Below the pieces are notes generated by a model. The model worked only from the letters and a program-made list of their open reading frames with translations, was not told the origin of the DNA and did no database searches. Below are positions 1 to 9,055 of a DNA stretch of 64,000 nucleotides, piece by piece; the first letter of the stretch is position 1, and the number at the start of each line of letters is the position of its first letter. Position numbers and translations under genes: made by a program. The stretch is from Caproicibacterium sp. BJN0003 (GTDB lineage Bacteria; Bacillota; Clostridia; Oscillospirales; Acutalibacteraceae). The stretch lies in contig NZ_CP111108.1 in the NCBI RefSeq assembly GCF_026314295.1, positions 1,736,001-1,800,000 on the forward strand. Reading direction: 5' to 3'.

Positions 1-1071
1 TACCAGTGCTTCGTTGGTTGTCGGCATATTTGCAACTTCGATGTAGTATTTAATATGATTATTGACAATCTTCTTTGCTTCTTCAAGGTTTACATCGTTC
101 TGCGTTGCACACGGCATTACGATGTCAACTTTGCGCTCCCAAGGTTTCTTGCCGGGAACAAACTCGCAATGGAACTTGTCAGCATAATCCTGAACCTTGT
201 CGTGGCCGCTTGCACGCATCTGAAGCATGAAGTCCAATTTCTCTTTGGTTGTTACACCATCGGGATCATAGATGTAGCCGTCCGGGCCGGACAGAGTAAC
301 TGCCTTGCCGCCGAGCTGTGCAATCTTTGTTGCTGCGCCCCATGCTACGTTGCCGAAGCCTGCCAGTGCAATGTTCTTTCCTTTGACTTCTTCGCCTTCG
401 TGACGGAGAACTTCTTGCAGATAGTAAACAGCTCCGAATCCGGTTGCTTCCGGACGGACCAAGCTGCCGCCATAGGACAAGCCCTTGCCGGTGATGGTTC
501 CGTTTTCAAAAGCTCCGCGGATGCGGCGATACTGACCATACAGGTAACCAATTTCACGTCCGCCAACTCCAAGATCGCCTGCCGGAACATCAACATCTGG
601 TCCGATATGACGATACAGTTCAGTCATGAAGGACTGGCAGAAACGCATCACTTCTCCATCGCTCTTTCCGCGAGGATCAAAGTCGGAACCGCCTTTTGCA
701 CCGCCCATCGGCAGTGTTGTCAAGCTGTCCTTGAATGTCTGCTCAAAGCCCAGGAACTTCACGATCGAAAGGTTTACGGAAGGAGCAAACCGGAGTCCGC
801 CCTTGTAAGGTCCGATGGCGCTGTTGTACTGTACACGGAATCCACGGTTTACCTGTACCTTACCTGCATCATCTACCCATGTTACACGAAACTGGATTAC
901 ACGCTCAGGCTCAGCCATACGCTCGAGCAGTGCAGCTTTTTCATATTCCGGATGAGCATCCACAACCGGTGCCAATGAAGAATAAACTTCTTCCACCGTC
1001 TGCAGGAATTCAGGCTCATTCGCATTTTTCTTTTTCAGGTCAGCAATCACTCTGTCAACATACTTGCTCAT
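1..1071 (-). CDS. gdhA: NAD(P)-dependent glutamate dehydrogenase, 3' end outside window
   Basis: Catalyses reversible reductive amination of 2-oxoglutarate with ammonia to glutamate in the cytoplasm. The minus-strand reading frame is open from an ATG at 1071 to the window edge (357 codons, C-terminus missing). It begins MSKYVDRVIADLKKKN and contains the family blocks FRVQYNSAIGPYKGGLRF, the PMGGAKGGSDFDPRGKSD substrate/catalytic lysine region, DVPAGDLGVGGREIGYL and the nucleotide-binding stretch GFGNVAWGAA, which match the hexameric GdhA family. A GGAGG ribosome site lies at 1084-1088. It follows the GlnK/GlnL-type two-component genes on the same strand, which suggests nitrogen control. Identity is very secure; cofactor preference is not visible here. 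Confidence 0.96.
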   Translation of the reverse strand, partial: MSKYVDRVIADLKKKNANEPEFLQTVEEVYSSLAPVVDAHPEYEKAALLERMAEPERVIQFRVTWVDDAGKVQVNRGFRVQYNSAIGPYKGGLRFAPSVNLSIVKFLGFEQTFKDSLTTLPMGGAKGGSDFDPRGKSDGEVMRFCQSFMTELYRHIGPDVDVPAGDLGVGGREIGYLYGQYRRIRGAFENGTITGKGLSYGGSLVRPEATGFGAVYYLQEVLRHEGEEVKGKNIALAGFGNVAWGAATKIAQLGGKAVTLSGPDGYIYDPDGVTTKEKLDFMLQMRASGHDKVQDYADKFHCEFVPGKKPWERKVDIVMPCATQNDVNLEEAKKIVNNHIKYYIEVANMPTTNEALV

Positions 1072-1596
1072 AGTTTTGATTTACCTCCGTTTGTTAATAC
1101 TTTTGTTCCTTTTCCTACAAAAAAAGCCTTCTTCTTTTCATAAACTCTTTTAAGTTATTGAAAAAAAGCTCGTTTTGCTGTCTTGAAGTCAATCCAAAGC
1201 AAACTTTTGCACAGCAAAGCAAAAATTTTTGTACTGCATCGTCTCTTTTACAATTACTGCAAAACTGTAAAATACATTTATGCGGTACAACGCCACATGG
1301 CTCTGAAAACAGCTCTTAGGTATTAATCTATCTTAATATTTCAACACCTTACCACTTGTTTTCATCTATATTGTTCAGGTGACTTTCAGAATTCTACAAA
1401 AAAATACAGATCATCAAAAATATTTTTGCACTTTTGACGTAATCAACAGTTTCTTTCTCAACTATTCATCACAATCACAAAAATATTTCTCTTCCTTTTT
1501 GAATCTTCTGAAAGCTTCTCAACTTTAGCCATCGGATTGACTCCCTTTTCTTGCCTCACCCCCTTTCCTTGCTTTTTCATCTCTTCTGACCTCTTT
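1072..1596. other. Intergenic leader between glnL-like gene and gdhA
   Basis: A 525-base, very AT-rich stretch upstream of gdhA. I see the gdhA ribosome site and several A/T-rich repeats such as a GCAAA/TTTGC-rich segment near 1195-1245, but no ORF with a ribosome site and no RNA family I can name. It must hold the gdhA promoter and is long enough for a regulated leader, which is inference. Confidence 0.4.
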
Positions 1597-2442
1597 TTAC
1601 CCTTGTTCCGTCAGGATCATCAAGCCATCTATGAATTTCTTAATATTGATCTTTCCTCCGCGCTCTCGTTTCCCTCGTATAAAATCCATCTCTGCACGAA
1701 TCTCTTCAAACGGAAACAGGCTCCCTGAGTAGCGCTCAAACGTCTCGTTCATGAAATCTTCTATTCCAAGATGCGCGAGATTACACATTCCCGCAGCAAT
1801 CGCCCGCCGAACCCGCTGTTCCATATTCTGGGGAGTTCTGGTAAGTGTCTTAAAAAGCTGCCCCAGACTAATCTGCGATAAAGAAACATGATTTTCCCGC
1901 AGATACTGGCACATTTTTAAAATATCCTCGCTGCCCCGTTCTCCAGACATTCCCAACTGATTTAATATGTATTGATAGCGGCGCATGGAAAAGTTGTCCT
2001 TTTCCTCTTTTCTCGCAGGCGAAAGAGCTGTATCTTTCTGAAAAATATTGCGAATATTGGAAAGCGTCTTTTCATTCTCAATCTGATTGATAGTATTCCC
2101 AATCACCGTTTTTACTTCAATCACATTAATTGGTTTACTAATAAAGAAATCAATCCCCGCATGATAGGCTTTTCCAATCAGTTTTTTATCAGATACCTGT
2201 GAAATCATAATACATTTGGCATGGCAATTCATTTCTCTTAGGTTTTGAACAATTTCAATTCCATCTTTTTCGGGCATCAGAAAATCAACAAGAATCAGAT
2301 CCGGATTGTGGGATAGGATTTCCTGCTCATCAGGGACTTTTCCTCCAGAATCTCCGCAGATTTCTCCCAAATGATATTCTTCAATAATATCTTCAAGAAT
2401 ATCGATCACCGTCTGGTCGTCTTCCACTATATAAATATTCAA
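1597..2442 (-). CDS. glnL: GlnL/YcbB-type response regulator
   Basis: Response regulator of a glutamine-sensing two-component system. Residues 1-120 form a receiver domain with acidic D8/D9, phospho-acceptor D53 in LVDFLMP and K103 in ISKP. Residues about 150-281 match the YcbB-type DNA-binding domain, with the blocks VRRAIAAGMCNLAHLGIEDF and KINIKKFIDGL. In Bacillus subtilis the homologue GlnL is paired with GlnK and controls glutamine-use genes; the target here is inferred to be gdhA, the next gene downstream on the same strand. It starts 3 bases after the kinase stop, so the pair is one operon. Confidence 0.85.
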   Translation of the reverse strand: MNIYIVEDDQTVIDILEDIIEEYHLGEICGDSGGKVPDEQEILSHNPDLILVDFLMPEKDGIEIVQNLREMNCHAKCIMISQVSDKKLIGKAYHAGIDFFISKPINVIEVKTVIGNTINQIENEKTLSNIRNIFQKDTALSPARKEEKDNFSMRRYQYILNQLGMSGERGSEDILKMCQYLRENHVSLSQISLGQLFKTLTRTPQNMEQRVRRAIAAGMCNLAHLGIEDFMNETFERYSGSLFPFEEIRAEMDFIRGKRERGGKINIKKFIDGLMILTEQG

Positions 2443-2445
2443 AAG

Positions 2446-3726
2446 CTATCCCTCCAATGACGCAATGGGAATCGTAATCCGAAATTCCGTTCCCGCTTCC
2501 AAAGCCGAACGGACCTCTAATCTTCCGTGAAATTCTTCTTCCACGGCTGCCTTAACACCTGCCAGACCGACGCCACGGTATATATTTCCGGTTTGCTTAT
2601 CGAATTTTGTGGAAAATCCCATTTGAAAAATTTTCGTCAGATTCTTCTCTGCAATTCCCGGGCCATCATCCCGCACTGAAAACACATAAGAATCGCCTTC
2701 CTGTTGTTCAAAAATTTCAATCAGCCCCGAAGAACGCACCGAAGCAATCGCTTCAATCGCATTGTTTTCGAGATTTTTAAGAATCGCCATAAGAGAATAA
2801 TGTTTATCTGTAAGAAAATCCTTTTGATAACGAAAATCCAGTTTAATATCCAAATTTTTGGACTCCATCATTCGATAAGTGGATTCCTGCAAAATATTCA
2901 GGATATCTTTAAGGTGCATCTTCTTTTCAGGATACTGTTCATCAACCTCTTTTTCAATTCCCTGAATAATCCTAAGATAATCTTTTTTGATCTCATGCAC
3001 ATCCCGTGCAATCGCTAAAGACAGCTTTTGTGTTTCCTGCGGAACATCCAAATCGGAAAGCATCTCATATAAATGATAGGCATTCCCCATGATTGCCTCT
3101 ACATTTTCAGTGTTTTTGCGCATAAAATAAAGTTCAGTTTTGAGGCCAGTTGTCATCAAAAACAAACGCTGATATCGCTTTTCATGTTCTTCTTTCGTGA
3201 GCAATGTCCGATAACTCTTTAGGAGAATCAGTAAAACCACTACAATGATAGTTCGAATTGCAGCAACTTCAAACAGATAGAGAACTCTTTCTGCCTGTAC
3301 TAATGTAAAAAACAGCTTACTGCGAACCAGTGTTTCAAAAAGATTGGAAATAAAATCACAGCCGAAAGCTGCCAAAGTCAAGCGGGTAACGGAAGCCGTA
3401 TACTTATTTTCGACCATCATTTCAAAAAGGAGGCCATAACACAAAAAGAACAGTGCTCCTGGGAGAATCGTTTGTATGCTGCCAATGGCTCCTTGTCCAT
3501 TTATAATGGCCAATACCCAGCGAAAAAGGAATACCATACAGGAAACGCATCCACAGGTTGCAAGTGAACTTTCTTCCTTATTAATCGTTGTCAAAAAAAT
3601 CGGCAAAATAGCAACAGCCAAAGAAACACGAAAATCATCGAGAAAAATATTCCAGTAAATTTGAGAGATTACTGCAGTGACAGCCCCTGTCAGAAGATTC
3701 ATCTTCCATTGCCTTCTGCGATTCAT
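2446..3726 (-). CDS. glnK: GlnK/YcbA-type membrane sensor histidine kinase
   Basis: Sensor kinase partner of the adjacent response regulator. The N-terminal half (residues about 20-200) has several hydrophobic membrane segments with almost no extracytoplasmic loop, an intramembrane-sensor layout. The C-terminal half is a GHKL ATPase with N box NLENNAIEAI, G1 motif DDGPGIA and G2-like GVGLAGVKAAVEE. The start is set at the ATG at 3726, with GAAAGGA about 12 bases upstream; a TTG at 3774 would add 16 residues. I do not see a canonical H-box and cannot place the phosphorylated histidine with certainty. The name follows B. subtilis GlnK by domain layout and pairing with the YcbB-type regulator. 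Confidence 0.75.
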   Translation of the reverse strand: MNRRRQWKMNLLTGAVTAVISQIYWNIFLDDFRVSLAVAILPIFLTTINKEESSLATCGCVSCMVFLFRWVLAIINGQGAIGSIQTILPGALFFLCYGLLFEMMVENKYTASVTRLTLAAFGCDFISNLFETLVRSKLFFTLVQAERVLYLFEVAAIRTIIVVVLLILLKSYRTLLTKEEHEKRYQRLFLMTTGLKTELYFMRKNTENVEAIMGNAYHLYEMLSDLDVPQETQKLSLAIARDVHEIKKDYLRIIQGIEKEVDEQYPEKKMHLKDILNILQESTYRMMESKNLDIKLDFRYQKDFLTDKHYSLMAILKNLENNAIEAIASVRSSGLIEIFEQQEGDSYVFSVRDDGPGIAEKNLTKIFQMGFSTKFDKQTGNIYRGVGLAGVKAAVEEEFHGRLEVRSALEAGTEFRITIPIASLEG

Positions 3727-4022
3727 GAGTAACCCGAATCCTTTCTGAAATTTCAGCAAAATCCAATCATACAAATTTCACATCATAAAGAGTTCCAAAA
3801 TCTCTCGTATTTCGAAAATAAAGTAGGGAGTCACAGCTGAAATATTAAATAAATTATAACATATCCAAAAGCAAAACAGAATAGCTCTTTTGAATTTCTT
3901 TGTAAAGTGAACTAAATCTACTGATAATTTTGTCTTTGTCGTTTTTTCCCTGATATCTGCCCCTAATCTTTATTTTCTAAAAATTTTTGCAGTACCAAAA
4001 AGCGACCTGATTGATTCTTGCT

Positions 4023-4682
4023 CTACTTAAAAACATCTGTACAAAGCCATTCTTTCAGGTCGATTAAGGAGTTAAAAACTCGATCATAAAAAGGTTCCAA
4101 TTCCTTATTAGGGGCCACCTGATCAGGTATCATCACAACAAACATGCCGGCACGACGGGCAGATTGAAGTCCATTGGGGGAATCTTCTATCGCAATTGTT
4201 TCTTGAGGATCGGTTCCAAGGGCTTTACAGGTATTACAGTAAATTTCAGGATTCGGTTTACTATGCTTAACCGTATCTCCCGTTACGACCACTTTAAAAT
4301 AATCTTCGATCCCCACTTCTTTTAAATGTGCAATCGTTTTTACTCGCCTAGTGGAAGTCGAAAGAACCACAGGAATTTTTGCTTCTTTTAAGTAAGATAA
4401 AATTTCTAAAACACCGGGCTTCATTGGAAGTCCCTCTTTTAAAAGTTCTCCATCAAAAATTTCCGAGCAACGAGTACGAAAGTCATCATAAGGAAAGTCA
4501 TTCCCATATTTTTCAAAAAATAAGGCTCTGGTATCCTCATAATTAAGTCCCATTGCACGGTTTAAAAGACTCTCGACTCCCGGGAGATTCCATTCTTTTC
4601 CAACCTGAGTCCATGTGCTTTTACTAATTCGTTCTGTATCAAATAAAACACCATCCATATCGAATGCAATCGCTTTGATCAT
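4023..4682 (-). CDS. HAD-superfamily phosphatase, beta-phosphoglucomutase-like
   Basis: Cytoplasmic HAD hydrolase of subfamily I with a C1-type cap. The nucleophile motif FDMDGVLFDTE sits at residues 7-17 (nucleophile Asp followed by the acid/base Asp two residues on), motif II STST is near 107, motif III lysine lies in the VVTGDTVKHSKPNPEIY block, and motif IV is IAIEDSPNGLQSA. At 219 residues it has the normal length for sugar-phosphate phosphatases or phosphoglucomutases of this family. Substrate cannot be read from sequence. It lies 14 bases downstream of the DUF218 gene on the same strand and is probably cotranscribed. Confidence 0.88.
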   Translation of the reverse strand: MIKAIAFDMDGVLFDTERISKSTWTQVGKEWNLPGVESLLNRAMGLNYEDTRALFFEKYGNDFPYDDFRTRCSEIFDGELLKEGLPMKPGVLEILSYLKEAKIPVVLSTSTRRVKTIAHLKEVGIEDYFKVVVTGDTVKHSKPNPEIYCNTCKALGTDPQETIAIEDSPNGLQSARRAGMFVVMIPDQVAPNKELEPFYDRVFNSLIDLKEWLCTDVFK

Positions 4683-4696
4683 AAAATAACTCCTTC

Positions 4697-5695
4697 TCAG
4701 TTACTGCAGCTAACTAAATAGAAAAGCAGCCACGGAATCATTGGAACCAGAAAGCCCCATTTAAATTGCCTCATCACCGCAACATACTCTCGAATCACTG
4801 CGCTGGGCCAATAATAAAGAGCTGTTTTGCTCCCGACGCCCTGCGCATCAATTCCAATCTTCCTGGCATAAAGGCTTGTCCGAAACACATGGTAATTACT
4901 GGTGACAAAAACGCAGTGATATGGCCTTCTAATTGGATCGAGCAATTTGCGACAAAGCTGAAGATTTTCAAAAGTTGTCTTTGATTCTTTCTCCATAAGA
5001 ATTTTGGGATTTGGAATTCCTCTCTTAATCAAATAATCCCGCATCGCCTCTGCTTCTGAGATTGTCTCATCTGCTCCTTTTCCACCGGAAACCACAAATT
5101 TTGCCCGGCAGCCACCTTTTCGATAGACCTCTATTCCCTTTTCAATTCTACCTGCCAAAAGCGGTGAGATCTGGTTCCCATGGAGCAGACCCGCTCCATG
5201 AATAATCACATAGTCACATTTTACTTCTTTCGGTAGTTGACTATATAAAAAAGAATAGAGCAAAAACGCGACAAAGGTAAAACCGATATAAGCACTTAAA
5301 CAGAGGATCAAAACAATCAGTGCCTTTTTATTTGTTGACAAGTTTTGTTCTACTAAAGCCATATAAAGGAGTAAACCCACCACCAAAAAGATTGCCATAC
5401 CGGCCCCAAATGACAGCAAATTCTGAATTCGTCTGCCTTCTTTTCTCACCATAATGACGCCGTTGATCAGAAGAAAAACTGCCACTGCCAAAACGCTGAG
5501 TGGAATTACAATTACAAGAATTAGAGATAAAATGGTTGCAATTAACGGAGTACGATCGCTTTCCATCATGATCCCGGAAAAGAGAAAAAAAATCGTTGTC
5601 AGGAGAAATATGCTGTTGCGAAACCGACGTGGTTCTCGAATAATTGAGCTCAACGTCAAAGCACCGCAGATGACTGCAAAAAACAAAAAGATCAA
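4697..5695 (-). CDS. YdcF/SanA-like DUF218 membrane protein
   Basis: A membrane protein with about five hydrophobic segments in the first 160 residues, followed by a DUF218 domain (residues about 165-310) containing IIHGAGLLHGNQISPLL, VVSGGKGADETISEAEAM and VTSNYHVFRTSLYARKIGI, the conserved blocks of the YdcF/SanA/ElyC group. Members are linked to envelope polysaccharide metabolism and vancomycin sensitivity, but the reaction is unknown. The start is a TTG at 5695, preceded by GAGGAG six bases upstream. It heads a two-gene unit with the HAD phosphatase. Confidence 0.85.
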   Translation of the reverse strand: MIFLFFAVICGALTLSSIIREPRRFRNSIFLLTTIFFLFSGIMMESDRTPLIATILSLILVIVIPLSVLAVAVFLLINGVIMVRKEGRRIQNLLSFGAGMAIFLVVGLLLYMALVEQNLSTNKKALIVLILCLSAYIGFTFVAFLLYSFLYSQLPKEVKCDYVIIHGAGLLHGNQISPLLAGRIEKGIEVYRKGGCRAKFVVSGGKGADETISEAEAMRDYLIKRGIPNPKILMEKESKTTFENLQLCRKLLDPIRRPYHCVFVTSNYHVFRTSLYARKIGIDAQGVGSKTALYYWPSAVIREYVAVMRQFKWGFLVPMIPWLLFYLVSCSN

Positions 5696-5742
5696 TTTTT
5701 TCTCCTCTCCAGGTCTATTTTACAGCCCTATTTTTAAAATTC

Positions 5743-5777
5743 CTCTCAAAAAAAGAGACTTTTTTAAAGCCTCTTTT
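5743..5777 (-). terminator. Intrinsic terminator of the aldo/keto reductase gene
   Basis: On the minus strand AAAAAGAG pairs with CTCTTTTT around a short loop and runs into a T tract. It overlaps the stop region of the reductase gene and lies upstream of the DUF218 gene, separating the two units. Confidence 0.65.
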
Positions 5778-6799
5778 TAAATTTTCTTTCCTGCAAGCAC
5801 TTCTTTATAATCTTTTAGATTTTCTTCCAGAAGTCTTGGCGTATTCAGCCCATACGGACATTTTTTCATACAGGCACCACAATGCAGGCAATTTTCTATT
5901 TTTTTCATCTTTTGCTGAAATTCCTGTGTTAAATATGCTTTAGAAGGGGCTCTTCTTAAAAGCAGCGACATTCTGGCGCAGTTATTGATCTCAATTCCTG
6001 CAGGACACGGCATACAATAGCCACAGCCGCGGCAGAAATCCCCCTGCAAAGTTTTTCGATCCTCATCGATTATTTTTTCATATTCCGAATTCATTTTCGG
6101 AGGATTCTCCTGAAAAGATAAAAACTCATCCAATTCCGACTCGCGCTGAATCCCCCAGAGTGGAAGCACCTGCGGAAACTCGCTTAAATAAGCATAGGCG
6201 GCCCCCGCATTATGAATCAATCCGCCAGAAAGTGCTTTCATCGCTAAAAATCCCATGTTTTTCTCTTTTGCGCCATTGACAATCTCCAAGTCTTTTTGCG
6301 TTGCAAGATAACAAAATGGGAACTGAATTGTATCATAAAGCCCGGAATCAATCGCTTCTTTGGCAACCGAAAGGCGATGATTGGTAATTCCGATAAAGCG
6401 GATTTTTCCCTGTTTTTTTGCTTTTTCCATCGCCTCGTAGAGCCCTGTCCCATCTCCCGGTTTTGGACAAAAAGAAGGGTTATGGAATTGGTAAATATCA
6501 ATATAGTCGGCTTTAAGCTTTAAAAGGCCGGTATCAAGATCTTTCCAGAATCCCTCTGCTGTCAAAGACGGCGTTTTGCTGGAAATATAGACTTTTTCGC
6601 GCATATCAGAAAATGCGGCACCGAGCTTTTCTTCACTATCAGAATAACTGCGTGCTGTATCAAAGAAGGTAATGCCGCCCTCATAAGCTCGTCTTAAAAG
6701 GTGAACTGCCTCCGGTTTTGAAATCCTCTGAATCGGCAATGCGCCAAATCCATTTTTGCTCACCGTAATGCCGGTTTTGCCCAAAACGACTTTTTCCAT
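5777..6799 (-). CDS. Aldo/keto reductase with C-terminal 2[4Fe-4S] ferredoxin domain
   Basis: NAD(P)H-linked oxidoreductase with a TIM-barrel aldo/keto reductase domain (residues 1-230) fused to a bacterial-ferredoxin-like tail. The barrel shows the catalytic Asp/Tyr region FFDTARSYSDSEEKLG, the lysine in YISSKTP and YIDIYQFHNP. The tail contains two cysteine clusters, CRGCGYCMPCPAGIEINNC (about 257-275) and CLHCGACMKKCPYG (about 304-317), typical of the anaerobe-specific reductases of this family. It is 340 residues, the expected length. A sigma-A-like promoter lies just upstream. The substrate is unknown. Confidence 0.9.
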   Translation of the reverse strand: MEKVVLGKTGITVSKNGFGALPIQRISKPEAVHLLRRAYEGGITFFDTARSYSDSEEKLGAAFSDMREKVYISSKTPSLTAEGFWKDLDTGLLKLKADYIDIYQFHNPSFCPKPGDGTGLYEAMEKAKKQGKIRFIGITNHRLSVAKEAIDSGLYDTIQFPFCYLATQKDLEIVNGAKEKNMGFLAMKALSGGLIHNAGAAYAYLSEFPQVLPLWGIQRESELDEFLSFQENPPKMNSEYEKIIDEDRKTLQGDFCRGCGYCMPCPAGIEINNCARMSLLLRRAPSKAYLTQEFQQKMKKIENCLHCGACMKKCPYGLNTPRLLEENLKDYKEVLAGKKI

Positions 6800-6836
6800 T
6801 ATAATACCCTCTTTTTTTTAAAATCAGATCTGTTTT

Positions 6837-6865
6837 ATTATAATAAAAATTGACAAAAAGCGCAA
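6837..6865 (-). promoter_or_regulatory. Sigma-A-type promoter of the aldo/keto reductase gene
   Basis: On the minus strand TTGCGC (6860-6865) and a perfect TATAAT (6837-6842) are separated by 17 bases, about 40 bases upstream of the reductase ATG. Confidence 0.55.
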
Positions 6866-6957
6866 TCTTTTTCCCGGAATTTGAGAGGATTTCTCTTGAC
6901 AAATTTTAAAGTGCTTTTTACCATAATCTTATTTAAAGCCGAAAGGAAGCCCTCATT

Positions 6958-7392
6958 TTGGACGAATTAACAAAAGCTTATTTTTTTGCACAAAAAGCAC
7001 ATCTTGGGCAAGTAGACAAAGGCGAAAACGACTATTTTCTGCACCCGCTTGCAGTTTCCGGAAAAGTAAAAGAGATTCCTTTAAAAGTAATCGCTCTGCT
7101 CCATGACGTGATCGAAGATACTGTTTTAACCGCAGAGGATTTAAAATCTGCAGGCTTCTCGGAACGAACAATTTTGGCGGTAACAGCACTCTCCCGCAAA
7201 AAAGACGAATCCTATGATGATTATCTTCTGCGTCTTTCTACAAATCAGGATGCAGTCATTGTAAAGATTGCCGATCTGGAACATAACGCTGATCTTTCCA
7301 GGATTTCCACTCCCACTCAAAAAGATTTTGCGCGCACTCAAAAATATCGTGAAAAACTTTGTTTTCTCAAGAAAATACGGAAGAACTTTTGA
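6958..7392 (+). CDS. Small HD-domain phosphohydrolase, SpoT/MESH1-like
   Basis: A 144-residue HD-superfamily hydrolase resembling the hydrolase half of RelA/SpoT and stand-alone MESH1-type enzymes. Metal ligands are visible: an early His in KAHLGQVDKG and HPLAV, the HD pair in ALLHDVIEDT, and a late Asp in KIADLEHNADL. The likely start is a TTG at 6958 with GAAAGGAAG upstream; there is no ATG alternative at the N-terminus. Its 3' end overlaps the convergent symporter gene by 26 bases. A (p)ppGpp hydrolase role is possible but not shown; a nucleotide phosphohydrolase of other specificity is equally allowed. Confidence 0.8.
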   Translation: MDELTKAYFFAQKAHLGQVDKGENDYFLHPLAVSGKVKEIPLKVIALLHDVIEDTVLTAEDLKSAGFSERTILAVTALSRKKDESYDDYLLRLSTNQDAVIVKIADLEHNADLSRISTPTQKDFARTQKYREKLCFLKKIRKNF

Positions 7393-8818
7393 CCGATACT
7401 ATTTTTTCCTTCTGCTCTTTTGCTTCCTCTGCAAAGGTATCCCGGGCAATCTCTCCACTGAGTGCCAAAAGGCAGAGCAAATTTGGTCCTGCCATTAAGC
7501 CATTCATAATATCAGAAAAAGTCCATACCGCTTCCAACGGTATGGTTGCCCCCACAAGGACAGCAATCGTATAAATGATTCGGTAAATTTTGCGGTAAGA
7601 AAGTTTCGGTAATAAGTATTCCAGCGCTTTCTCCCCATTATAGGCCCAACCAATAATGGTGGAAAAAGCAAACAAAGTTATTCCAATTGCAATGAGCTTT
7701 CCTCCAAAAGGTCCAAGGATCGTTTCAAAAGCAACAATGGTCAAAGCCGCCCCTTCAACCGGGTTTCCATTAGGATCGGTAATGCCCAATACGCCGGAAG
7801 CAACGATTGCAAGCCCAGTTATCGTACAGATGACAGTGGTATCAAAAAAGACTCCGGTCATGCTGAGATAGCCGATTTCTACAGGGTTTTCCGAAGAAGC
7901 TGCCGCTGCTGTAAATGTAGCGGACCCCATCCCCGCCTCATTGGAAAAAACACCGCGGGCAATTCCCCATTCCGCTGCTCGCTGCATCGAAGCCAAAATC
8001 GTTCCGTCCACTCCTGCTGCCGCAGCTTTGGGGGAAAATGCAAGGCGAAAAATCTCAACAACTCCGCTGGGAAGATTTTGAAAATTTCCAAGAATCACAA
8101 TTGTTCCACCGATCAAATAAAGGATTGACATGGCCGGAATCAAAACGGAGGAAATTTTAGAAATACTGCGAATTCCTCCAATCAAAATAATAAAAGTCAA
8201 CACCATCAGCACGATTCCGCTGATGGCCGGCGAAACTCCAAAAGTAACATAAAGTGCTTCCGATGCAGAATTTGCCTGCGTCATATTTCCGATTCCAAAG
8301 GAGGCGAGCACTGCAAAAGCCGCAAAGAGAATTGCTAGTATTTTTCCTATAAAATGAAAAGGAAAACGTTCCTGCAGCGGATACATTGATCCTCCAATTA
8401 TTTCCCCCAATTTATTTTTTCTGCGGTACTTTGCTGCCAACATACATTCGGCATATTTTGTAGCAAGTCCTAAGAGTGCTGAAATCTCCATCCAAATCAG
8501 CGCTCCCGGTCCGCCCAAAACCAATGCGGTAGAAACTCCAACAATATTCCCTGTGCCTATGGTAGAGGCAAGCGCCGTCATCAAAGCAGAAAAGGGGGAA
8601 ATCCCACCGTCTTTTATCGTACTGCGTGCTTTTGGACTAAGCGCAAAGTGCAAAGATTTTGAAAGGTTTTTCCACGGCAAAAAGCGAAGGCGCAAAGTTA
8701 AAAAAACTCCGGTTCCCATAAGCAAAGTCAATAGTCCCGGCCCCCAGATAAAAGCATCAACCGTCTTTAAAAAATACAAAATCAGCGCCTCCAAAACGAT
8801 CAAAATAAGCCTTATCAT
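7367..8818 (-). CDS. Sodium:alanine/glycine symporter, AGCS family
   Basis: Integral membrane amino-acid carrier coupling Na+ to alanine or glycine uptake. It shows the family signatures FLTLRLRFLPWKN near the N-terminus, ALASTIGTGNIVGVSTAL, GGPGALIWMEISALLG and EWGIARGVFSNEAGMGSA, with about ten membrane segments. The start is placed at the ATG at 8818, which has GGAGG at 8829-8833; an upstream in-frame start at 8863 would add 15 residues without a ribosome site. The 3' end overlaps the convergent HD gene, so the two transcripts are complementary at their ends. Confidence 0.93.
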   Translation of the reverse strand: MIRLILIVLEALILYFLKTVDAFIWGPGLLTLLMGTGVFLTLRLRFLPWKNLSKSLHFALSPKARSTIKDGGISPFSALMTALASTIGTGNIVGVSTALVLGGPGALIWMEISALLGLATKYAECMLAAKYRRKNKLGEIIGGSMYPLQERFPFHFIGKILAILFAAFAVLASFGIGNMTQANSASEALYVTFGVSPAISGIVLMVLTFIILIGGIRSISKISSVLIPAMSILYLIGGTIVILGNFQNLPSGVVEIFRLAFSPKAAAAGVDGTILASMQRAAEWGIARGVFSNEAGMGSATFTAAAASSENPVEIGYLSMTGVFFDTTVICTITGLAIVASGVLGITDPNGNPVEGAALTIVAFETILGPFGGKLIAIGITLFAFSTIIGWAYNGEKALEYLLPKLSYRKIYRIIYTIAVLVGATIPLEAVWTFSDIMNGLMAGPNLLCLLALSGEIARDTFAEEAKEQKEKIVSVKSSSVFS

Positions 8819-9055
8819 TCTTATGAAACCTCCTTTCAAAATATCCGTCAGGAAAATAAACAAGCATTCCTAAAATAAGCTCTAAAAATATGCTTAATAG
8901 ATTGTTGATTTTCCCAATATACAAAACCGACTTCGTTTGTTAAAATATAAACGAAATAAACGAACTGATCGAAAAGATTTCATAATTCTGCTTAGAATGC
9001 AGTTTTATGGAAAAGATAACGTTCAGTTTAAAAATATTTAAGGGGGAATCAAAAG

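Noticed and set aside
55-978. Long plus-strand open frame (307 codons)
   Set aside because: It is antisense to gdhA, whose minus-strand translation is fully conserved; the plus frame has no family features.
1072-1596. Glutamine or other riboswitch upstream of gdhA
   Set aside because: I could not match the leader to any conserved RNA core; only A/T-rich repeats are present.
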